From the NCBI GenBank assembly GCA_019119745.1, contig DWWI01000256.1:1-7529 (forward strand): a stretch of 7,529 nucleotides of DNA, given 5' to 3'. A program made the translations under genes and the position numbers. The notes below the pieces were generated by a model. The model saw only the letters and a list, made by a program, of their open reading frames with translations, searched no databases and was not told the DNA's origin. This stretch comes from Candidatus Mediterraneibacter gallistercoris (GTDB lineage: Bacteria > Bacillota_A > Clostridia > Lachnospirales > Lachnospiraceae). Positions 1-4,663 of this stretch are shown here, one piece after another (position 1 is the first letter of the stretch; each line of letters starts with the position of its first letter).

Positions 1-270
1 CTGTGGCGCCGCATACTGGAAATGGCGGCGGACGGCAGTTACGATATCCTTGTCATGGACGAATTTATGGCGGCGTACAGATACGGGCTGATCCCCCGGG
101 AAGAGGCGCTTACGTTTCTCAGAGAAAAACCGGCGGGTCTGGAGGTCGTCCTGACAGGGCGGGATCCGGACGAAAGACTTGTGGAGCTGGCAGATTATGT
201 GTCGGAGATCCGCAAGGTGAAGCATCCCTTTGACCGCGGGATCAGGGCGCGCAGAGGGATCGAGTATTAG
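1..270 (+). CDS. cobO: Corrinoid adenosyltransferase, CobO/BtuR type (3' end only)
   Basis: The frame is open from base 1 and ends at a TAG at 268-270, giving the last 89 residues; the N-terminal half, with the P-loop, lies outside the window. The visible part has the DILVMDEF segment typical of this family's central acidic strand, then VVLTGRDPDERLVELADYV, and the conserved ending E-x-R-K-V-K-H-P-F-D-R-G-I-x-A-R-x-G-I-E-Y. In this family the enzyme transfers the 5'-deoxyadenosyl group from ATP to the cobalt of reduced cob(I)alamin or cob(I)yrinic acid diamide, in the cytoplasm. It lies directly upstream of the riboswitch-led cobalt uptake genes on the same strand, which fits a corrinoid locus. 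A full-length family member is roughly 170-200 residues, so about half is missing. Family identity is firm; cobO versus other BtuR-family symbols is a naming choice. Confidence 0.9.
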   Translation: MWRRILEMAADGSYDILVMDEFMAAYRYGLIPREEALTFLREKPAGLEVVLTGRDPDERLVELADYVSEIRKVKHPFDRGIRARRGIEY

Positions 271-274
271 AAAG

Positions 275-298
275 CGGTATGTCCGAAGGGATGTACCG
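275..298 (+). other. Strong hairpin just after the cobO stop codon
   Basis: CGGTATGTCC (275-284) pairs with GGATGTACCG (289-298) over 10 base pairs, two of them G-T wobbles, closing a GAAG loop. It begins five bases after the cobO stop. No run of T follows, so it is not a classical intrinsic terminator on the plus strand. It could stabilise or define the 3' end of the cobO message, or be the first element of the cbiM leader. Its last three bases overlap a second small hairpin (296-310), so the two cannot both form fully. Confidence 0.55.
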
Positions 299-300
299 GA

Positions 301-533
301 CCAGATCCGGCATACATTTAGAAGACACGGTCTGCGCCAGATATGGGCATACGGCCCGGAAAATGTCAGGGGAAGCAGGCTGCGAGGAAGTCAGGTGGGA
401 ATCCTGCACAATACCCGTTGCTGTATTGGAGGAGCGGTGCTTCAGAGTAAGCCACTGGGACAGAAGAGCCCGGGAAGGCAGAGGCATCTGCGGTGATACC
501 TAAGTCAGAATATTCGCTTTTAAATGGATCTGG
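301..533 (+). promoter_or_regulatory. Cobalamin riboswitch in the cbiM leader
   Basis: Several hallmarks of the B12 aptamer occur in the right order. A conserved core G-A-G-G-A-A...G-G-T-G-x-G-A-A-T-C-C is at 384-404. A P3-like stem pairs GAAGCA (372-377) with TGCTTC (438-443) and continues GCT (379-381) with AGC (433-435). A P4-like stem pairs CAGG (392-395) with CCTG (403-406). A P6-like hairpin pairs CAATAC (409-414) with GTATTG (423-428). The highly conserved GCCACTG (451-457) and GGGAAGGC (472-479) are joined by a CTGGG/CCCGG stem, and the B12-box half AAGTCAGAAT is at 502-511. A closing helix pairs 315-324 with 517-526, and 301-308 can extend it with 526-533. The element lies between cobO and cbiM, as expected for cobalamin feedback on cobalt uptake. 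No U-tract terminator is visible before the cbiM start, so the control mode (translation initiation or other) is unresolved. Outer boundaries are approximate. Confidence 0.88.
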
Positions 534-557
534 GGATTACGGGAATATGATCAAAAA

Positions 558-562
558 AGGAG
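558..562 (+). promoter_or_regulatory. Ribosome binding site that fixes the cbiM start
   Basis: AGGAG, inside an A-rich stretch, sits 8 bases before the ATG at 571. In-frame upstream starts exist (GTG at 493, ATG at 547), but the first lies inside the riboswitch and the second has no such site. This supports 571 as the true start. Confidence 0.8.
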
Positions 563-570
563 AAAAGAAA

Positions 571-1320
571 ATGCCGAAAAAAAAGAAAATCTTACTGCGG
601 GTATACATTGTGTTTGCCGCGCTGTATGCCATCGCACCTGCATCCAACGCGATGCATATCATGGAGGGCTACCTGCCTGCAGGTTACTGTGTGGCATGGG
701 GAGTCATCTGCCTGCCGTTTCTGATCGCAGGATTTATTTCACTTAGAAACAAAGTAAAAGAAAACAGAAGAAACCTGATTCTTATCGCCATGTCAGGCGC
801 GTTTATCTTTGTGATTTCATCATTGAAGATTCCGTCGGTGACAGGAAGCTGTTCTCATATGACAGGGACAGGACTGGGAGCAATCCTTTTCGGTCCTGCC
901 TCGGTCAGCGTGCTGGGGATCATTGTACTCGTCTTTCAGGCCGTACTGCTGGCGCACGGGGGACTGACAACACTGGGAGCCAATACGTTTTCCATGGCGA
1001 TTGCGGGACCTCTGGTTTCATTTGGTATATATAAACTGTGCTGTTACACGAAAGTTAACCGGAAAGCGTCAATCTTCCTTGCAGCATTTCTGGGGGATAT
1101 ATTTACATATTGTGTGACAAGCATTCAGCTTGCTCTTGCCTACCCCTCTGAAGCAGGCGGTGTGGCGGCGTCGGCGGTGAAGTTTTTGGGGGTGTTCGCA
1201 CCGACGCAGCTTCCGCTGGCTGTGATCGAGGGTATCCTCACAGTTGTAATTATGATCGGGCTTGAAACATACGCAAAACCGGAGCTTAAGAGCATTGGCT
1301 TTGACAGGAAGGAGGCATAG
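571..1320 (+). CDS. cbiM: CbiM, substrate-binding membrane subunit of the ECF cobalt transporter
   Basis: This 249-residue membrane protein is the S (metal-binding) component of a CbiMNQO energy-coupling-factor importer for Co2+. The start at 571 has a good AGGAG site and gives a basic N-terminus (MPKKKK) followed by a hydrophobic segment and a plausible signal-peptidase site after S-N-A at residues 25-27. The mature protein would then begin M-H-I-M-E-G-Y-L-P, the family's N-terminal signature. In characterised CbiM/NikM proteins the N-terminal amine and the His at position 2 help bind the metal. A second conserved His lies in the S-C-S-H-M-T-G-T-G-L-G-A stretch (His96), and H-G-G-L-T-T-L-G-A-N (129-138) is another family block. 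Several further hydrophobic helices follow. It is the first gene after the riboswitch and is followed five bases later by cbiN. The signal peptide and the specificity for cobalt rather than nickel are inferred from sequence and neighbours. Confidence 0.95.
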   Translation: MPKKKKILLRVYIVFAALYAIAPASNAMHIMEGYLPAGYCVAWGVICLPFLIAGFISLRNKVKENRRNLILIAMSGAFIFVISSLKIPSVTGSCSHMTGTGLGAILFGPASVSVLGIIVLVFQAVLLAHGGLTTLGANTFSMAIAGPLVSFGIYKLCCYTKVNRKASIFLAAFLGDIFTYCVTSIQLALAYPSEAGGVAASAVKFLGVFAPTQLPLAVIEGILTVVIMIGLETYAKPELKSIGFDRKEA

Positions 1321-1325
1321 ATATT

Positions 1326-1655
1326 ATGAAAAAGAATACAAAGACTGTTATTATCCTTCTTGTGATCGCCATATTGATTGCAGTTATCCCGGTTGCAGCT
1401 CTCAGAGGCGCTGACTTCGGGGGCTCCGACGATGCGGGAAGTGTGATGGTAGAGGAAATCCACGGAGAATATGAGCCGTGGTTTACTCCTGTTCTGGAGA
1501 CAGCCATCGGCGGAGAACTTCCGGGAGAACTGGAGAGCCTCCTGTTCTGCGTGCAGACCGGAATCGGCGTGGGAGTGATCGCCTTTTTTATGGGGCGCTT
1601 TGTGGAGCGTAAGAAATGGATGAAGAAGATGGGAGAAGAAGATGCTCCTGATTGA
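1326..1655 (+). CDS. cbiN: CbiN, small membrane component of the cobalt transporter
   Basis: This protein of 109 residues is close to the usual length of CbiN. It has one transmembrane helix near residues 7-25, an extracytoplasmic loop, and a second helix near 72-90 followed by a basic tail (ERKKWMKK). Family landmarks in the loop are F-G-G-S-D-D-A-G (31-38), Y-E-P-W-F-T-P (49-55), and G-E-L-E-S-L-L-F-C-V-Q-T-G-I-G (67-81) at the second helix. In this family CbiN associates with CbiM and is needed for metal loading of the transporter. The start is set by a strong GGAAGGAGG site at 1307-1315, inside the end of cbiM. The stop codon lies 14 bases into cbiQ, which suggests coupled translation of the two subunits. 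Confidence 0.95.
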   Translation: MKKNTKTVIILLVIAILIAVIPVAALRGADFGGSDDAGSVMVEEIHGEYEPWFTPVLETAIGGELPGELESLLFCVQTGIGVGVIAFFMGRFVERKKWMKKMGEEDAPD

Positions 1656-2409
1656 TAAACTGAGCTACCAGTCAAAGTTAAGATATGTAAATGCATCGGA
1701 GAAGCTTGTGTATGCCCTGCTGACTCTCGTGCTTTGCGTTTTGAGCCGCTCGGTAAAGGTGGCTGTGCTGGTATTTGCCGTCAATGGAGTGCTGACGGTG
1801 GGAAAGGGGGGAATCCCCCTTTTCCGTTATATAAAACTGCTCATGATTCCGCTGGCTTTTCTGGCAGCGGGGACGGCTGCGGTCATGATAAATGTATCCC
1901 GCACTCCTATGGATGCTTTTGCACTGCCGGCAGGAGAATGGTATATTACGGGAAGCTGCGAGGGAATACGGCGCGGACTGAGATTGTGTGTTACTGCGCT
2001 CTCTGCGGTAAGCTCTCTGTATTTCCTGTCGCTTAATACAGTGATGACGGATATACTCTGCGCCTGTAGAAAATTGCATTTTCCGTCGCTTCTCACAGAA
2101 CTGATGCTTCTGATCTACCGTTTTATCTTTGTATTGTTCGAGACCGCATCCTCGATTACGGTGTCACAGCAGTCCCGGCTCGGAAACCGCAGCTTTAAGA
2201 CGAGGATCCGTTCTTTCGGGAAGCTGGGGGCTTCCCTTTTTATACTTGCGCTGAAACGCTCCGGCGCCCTTTACGACGCAATGGAATCCAGATGCTACGA
2301 CGGCAGCATAAGAGTGCTTTCGCGGGAGCAGCCGGCAAAGGCCGGAGAAATCGCAGTCATTGCATTGTACGGAGCAGTGTTGGTGCTGGTGTGGCTTTTA
2401 TGTGGATGA
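1642..2409 (+). CDS. cbiQ: CbiQ, transmembrane coupling (EcfT) subunit of the cobalt transporter
   Basis: The 255-residue protein links the ATPase to the substrate-binding module of the ECF transporter. The N-terminus carries the family pattern D-K-L-S-Y-Q-S-K-L-R-Y-V-N-A-S-E-K-L (5-22), in the position of the usual 'hydrophilic patch before the first helix'. Several hydrophobic segments follow, including about 24-50, 66-85, 115-140 and 235-254. The coupling region holds A-L-Y-D-A-M-E-S-R-C-Y-D-G (209-221), matching the A-M-x-x-R-x-Y/F motif that in EcfT proteins contacts the ATPase groove. The start overlaps the end of cbiN by 14 bases, with a GGGAGAAG site about 4-10 bases upstream. The product belongs in the inner (cytoplasmic) membrane. 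Assignment is firm from both sequence and the M-N-Q-O order. Confidence 0.95.
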   Translation: MLLIDKLSYQSKLRYVNASEKLVYALLTLVLCVLSRSVKVAVLVFAVNGVLTVGKGGIPLFRYIKLLMIPLAFLAAGTAAVMINVSRTPMDAFALPAGEWYITGSCEGIRRGLRLCVTALSAVSSLYFLSLNTVMTDILCACRKLHFPSLLTELMLLIYRFIFVLFETASSITVSQQSRLGNRSFKTRIRSFGKLGASLFILALKRSGALYDAMESRCYDGSIRVLSREQPAKAGEIAVIALYGAVLVLVWLLCG

Positions 2410-2421
2410 ATGCAGAGAGAT

Positions 2422-2425
2422 GGAG
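2422..2425 (+). promoter_or_regulatory. Ribosome binding site used to choose the cbiO start
   Basis: GGAG lies 9 bases before the ATG at 2435. Longer in-frame versions could begin at ATG 2360 (inside cbiQ) or ATG 2420, but neither has a proper site, and the homologous ATPase domain begins only a few residues after the 2435 start. Confidence 0.65.
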
Positions 2426-2434
2426 TATAATGAA

Positions 2435-3274
2435 ATGAAACGTGATGAGGACTGGGTGATAAAGGCGGAGAATGTCTCTTACACCTATGATGGAAATAAT
2501 CAAAAAGCACTCAACGGGCTGAATCTGAAGATACGCCGGGGCGCGAAAGTGGCTTTTATGGGCGGAAACGGCTCGGGAAAATCGACATTTTTCCTGTGTC
2601 TTAACGGGATACGCCGGCCGGATGAAGGAACAATATACATTGATGGAAAACCTGTTGAGTATACAAGAAAAGGTCTCCTCGACGTGAGAAGCAAAGTGGG
2701 GATCGTGTTTCAGGAGCCGGACGACCAGCTCTTTTCCGCCAGCGTATATGAAGAAATTTCTTTTGGAATACTGAATCTGGGAGCCGATGAGGATACGGCG
2801 CGCAGAGAAGTAGAGCGTGTGATAGAGGAACTGGAGATCACACCTTTTCAGGACAGGCCGGCACATGCATTAAGCGGAGGACAGAAGAAGCAGGTCGCTA
2901 TCGCGGATATCCTCGTCATGCATCCGGAAGTGATGATACTTGACGAGCCTGCCGCGGCGCTGGATCCGAAGCATACGAGGAAAGTGCAGGAAATTGTGGA
3001 CAGACTGTCGGAAAAAGGGATTACAGTGCTGATGGCAACCCATGATATTGATTACGCATACGCATGGGCCGATGAGATCGTACTGATGCATGAAGGAAAA
3101 GCAATACGGCAGGGAACTCCCGCCCAGGTGTGTACGGACAGACAGGCGCTCGAGGAGGCAAGTCTGGAGCTGCCTGTCGTAGTGAAAATATATGAGAGGC
3201 TTAGGGAAAAAGCCCGGATACCGGAAGATACGCCTCTTCCGGGAAATGTGGAGGAACTGATAGAAGAGCTGTGA
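2435..3274 (+). CDS. cbiO: CbiO, ATP-binding subunit of the cobalt ECF transporter
   Basis: With the start at 2435 this is a 279-residue ABC ATPase, a normal length for CbiO. All nucleotide-binding motifs are intact: Walker A G-G-N-G-S-G-K-S-T (43-51), Q-loop Gln93 in V-F-Q-E-P-D-D-Q-L-F, signature L-S-G-G-Q (146-150), Walker B V-M-I-L-D-E-P (166-172) with catalytic Glu171, and the switch His203 in A-T-H-D. The Q-x-P-D-D-Q-L-F form of the Q-loop is characteristic of ECF-type ATPases. It works on the cytoplasmic face, hydrolysing ATP to drive Co2+ import through CbiQ and CbiM. Only one ATPase gene follows cbiQ, so a homodimer is the likely arrangement, as in other CbiMNQO systems. It starts 25 bases after the cbiQ stop. 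A longer reading from 2360 would add a Cys-rich stretch overlapping cbiQ, which I do not accept. Confidence 0.95.
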   Translation: MKRDEDWVIKAENVSYTYDGNNQKALNGLNLKIRRGAKVAFMGGNGSGKSTFFLCLNGIRRPDEGTIYIDGKPVEYTRKGLLDVRSKVGIVFQEPDDQLFSASVYEEISFGILNLGADEDTARREVERVIEELEITPFQDRPAHALSGGQKKQVAIADILVMHPEVMILDEPAAALDPKHTRKVQEIVDRLSEKGITVLMATHDIDYAYAWADEIVLMHEGKAIRQGTPAQVCTDRQALEEASLELPVVVKIYERLREKARIPEDTPLPGNVEELIEEL

Positions 3275-3334
3275 TACAGCAGCCCGGGAGTCAGATATCC
3301 GGTGAAATTTCCGGGAGATGAGCAGAGCATAGAG

Positions 3335-3340
3335 AAAGGA
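3335..3340 (+). promoter_or_regulatory. Ribosome binding site that decides the cbiK start
   Basis: AAAGGA lies 9 bases before the ATG at 3350. The alternative in-frame GTG at 3302 would add 16 residues without family resemblance, so 3350 is preferred. Confidence 0.7.
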
Positions 3341-3349
3341 TTATCGAAG

Positions 3350-4120
3350 ATGAAAAAAGGAATTCTGATGGTGAGTTTCGGGACGAGCCATCTCGATACA
3401 ATGGAGAAGACGATCGATGTGATTGAGCGAGACGTTTCACGGAAATTTCCCGAATGCAGAGTATACAGGGCGTTTACAAGCCGTATGATCATCCGCAAGC
3501 TGAAACGCACGGAGAATATGGCGGTGGACACTGTTGAGGAGGCGGTGAAGCGCATGGCGTCTGATGGGATTGAAGATGTTATCGTACAACCCACCCACAT
3601 CATTAACGGGATTGAGAATGACCGCATGATGGAAGACCTGATGGAGAATATGTCCTGTTTTAAGCGGATCCGCGTTGGTAAGCCGCTCCTGAGCAGTGTA
3701 GATGATTATAAGAAATCCATCCATGCGGTTATGGCGGAGACAGAGCTTTCCGATGACGAGATGCTTGTGCTTATGGGGCACGGTACGGATCATCACGCCA
3801 ACGCGGCATATCCGACGCTGGAGTATACATTTCATGCGCTGGGATATAATCAGGTGCTGGTCGGAACCGTGGAGAGCTTCCCGGAACTGAAAAACGTGAT
3901 GTCAAAACTGGAGATCGCAGAGAAGAAAAAGGTGGCGCTCATGCCGTTTATGCTCGTGGCGGGCGACCACGCTAAAAATGATATGGCAGGAGACGAGGAT
4001 TCGTGGAAGAGCCAGCTTGAGGATGAGGGATACGAAGTACGTGTTATCATGAAAGGGCTGGGTGAATTCGAAGGAATACGCAGAATCTTTCTGGAACATA
4101 TAGAAGAGACAATGGAGTAG
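3350..4120 (+). CDS. cbiK: CbiK, sirohydrochlorin cobaltochelatase (anaerobic pathway)
   Basis: The 256-residue protein matches the class II single-subunit chelatase CbiK, which inserts Co2+ into sirohydrochlorin without ATP at the entry of the anaerobic B12 route. It opens with K-K-G-I-L-M-V-S-F-G-T-S (2-13), the usual first strand. It carries Q-P-T-H-I-I-N-G-I-E (80-89), M-G-H-G-T-D-H-H-A-N (142-151), V-G-T-V-E (171-175) and V-A-G-D-H-A-K-N-D-M-A-G-D (203-215). His144 and His207 correspond to the two active-site histidines known from Salmonella CbiK, and Glu89 matches a conserved acidic residue. There is no signal peptide with the chosen start, so it should be cytoplasmic, unlike some periplasmic CbiK relatives. 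It lies 75 bases after cbiO, linking cobalt import directly to cobalt use. The gap contains two CCGGGAG copies (3284-3290 and 3311-3317) but no clear promoter or terminator. Confidence 0.94.
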   Translation: MKKGILMVSFGTSHLDTMEKTIDVIERDVSRKFPECRVYRAFTSRMIIRKLKRTENMAVDTVEEAVKRMASDGIEDVIVQPTHIINGIENDRMMEDLMENMSCFKRIRVGKPLLSSVDDYKKSIHAVMAETELSDDEMLVLMGHGTDHHANAAYPTLEYTFHALGYNQVLVGTVESFPELKNVMSKLEIAEKKKVALMPFMLVAGDHAKNDMAGDEDSWKSQLEDEGYEVRVIMKGLGEFEGIRRIFLEHIEETME

Positions 4121-4138
4121 CGGGGGATAATATCCCCG
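4121..4138 (+). other. Intergenic hairpin between cbiK and the peroxiredoxin gene
   Basis: CGGGGG (4121-4126) can pair with TCCCCG (4133-4138), including one G-T wobble, around an ATAATA loop; an overlapping GGGGATA/TATCCCC reading is also possible. It starts right after the cbiK stop and ends five bases before the AAGGAG site of the next gene. No T-run follows, so it is not a classical terminator. It may affect message stability or processing. Confidence 0.45.
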
Positions 4139-4153
4139 GGAAAGGAGCAGAAA

Positions 4154-4618
4154 ATGTTAGAAGCAGGAACAAAGGCACCGGCATTCGAACTGCCGGATCA
4201 GAACGGAACAATGCACACACTGGAGGAATACAGAGGAAAAAAGGTAGTTCTCTATTTCTATCCGAAGGACAATACACCGGGATGCACAAAACAGGCGTGC
4301 GGCTTCGGTGAACTTTATCCCCAGTTTACTGAGAAAGGGGCAGTTGTGCTTGGCGTGAGCAAGGACAGCGTGGCTTCCCATAAGAAATTTGAGGAGAAAT
4401 ACGGACTTCCTTTCACACTGCTTTCTGATACGGAGCTTACATGTATTCAGGCTTATGATGTATGGAAAGAGAAAAATATGTACGGACGGAAAACAATGGG
4501 TGTCGTGCGCACTACTTATCTGATCGATGAGGAGGGCGTGATCGTCAAGGCGTTCGGAAAGGTAAAAGCAGCGGATAATCCGGCGCAGATGCTGGAAGAA
4601 ATACAGGCGTCGGTCTAG
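4154..4618 (+). CDS. bcp: Thiol peroxidase / peroxiredoxin, Bcp (PrxQ) family
   Basis: This 154-residue protein has the usual length and fold signature of Bcp/PrxQ peroxiredoxins, which reduce hydrogen peroxide and organic hydroperoxides in the cytoplasm using thioredoxin-type reductants. The active-site block is Y-F-Y-P-K-D-N-T-P-G-C-T-K-Q-A-C (34-49). Cys44 is the peroxidatic cysteine, and Cys49, five residues on, sits where the resolving cysteine of the atypical two-Cys Bcp type lies. Thr41 and Pro42 of the T-P-x-C motif and a conserved Arg (about 119, in V-V-R-T-T-Y-L-I-D) complete the pocket. An extra Cys97 is present. A GGAG site at 4144-4147 sets the start. It is flanked by cbiK 33 bases upstream and cbiD 45 bases downstream, all on one strand. 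It has no known catalytic step in corrin synthesis, so protection of oxygen-sensitive intermediates is only a guess. An insertion of a housekeeping gene is equally possible. Confidence 0.93.
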   Translation: MLEAGTKAPAFELPDQNGTMHTLEEYRGKKVVLYFYPKDNTPGCTKQACGFGELYPQFTEKGAVVLGVSKDSVASHKKFEEKYGLPFTLLSDTELTCIQAYDVWKEKNMYGRKTMGVVRTTYLIDEEGVIVKAFGKVKAADNPAQMLEEIQASV

Positions 4619-4620
4619 GC

Positions 4621-4663
4621 GTCTGAGTGTTATCAGAGTGAGAAAGCGGGAGATATCTCAGAC
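4621..4663 (+). promoter_or_regulatory. Inverted repeat enclosing the cbiD ribosome binding site
   Basis: GTCTGAG (4621-4627) is the exact reverse complement of CTCAGAC (4657-4663), which abuts the cbiD ATG. Inside, TATC (4631-4634) can pair with GATA (4652-4655), which would include the end of the GGGAG Shine-Dalgarno site (4648-4652). A competing pair TGAGA (4639-4643) with TCTCA (4656-4660) is also possible. The arrangement could hide or expose the cbiD start, but no ligand or partner is evident. Confidence 0.45.

Noticed and set aside
506..516. GAATATTC palindrome as a possible operator.
   Set aside because: It lies inside the riboswitch's 3' conserved element and is better explained by it.
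493..570. Upstream GTG start for CbiM adding 26 residues.
   Set aside because: The extra codons fall inside the riboswitch and its closing helix. The start at 571 has a proper AGGAG site and a good signal peptide.
1140..1696. Long minus-strand open frames opposite cbiM and cbiN.
   Set aside because: They are antisense shadows of well-supported genes, with low-complexity Ser/Pro/His-rich translations and no ribosome binding sites.
2360..2434. Longer CbiO start giving a Cys-rich N-terminal extension (MHCTEQCWCWCGF).
   Set aside because: It lies largely within the end of cbiQ in another frame, has no ribosome binding site and no resemblance to the family. The ATG at 2435 has GGAG 9 bases upstream.
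3284..3317. Two CCGGGAG copies and a small CCGG/CCGG stem in the cbiO-cbiK gap.
   Set aside because: The repeats are short and resemble ordinary Shine-Dalgarno-like sequence. The stem is only about four to five pairs, with no T-run, so no regulatory role can be claimed.
3302..3349. GTG start for CbiK adding 16 residues.
   Set aside because: The added sequence has no family match, while AAAGGA precedes the ATG at 3350 at normal spacing.
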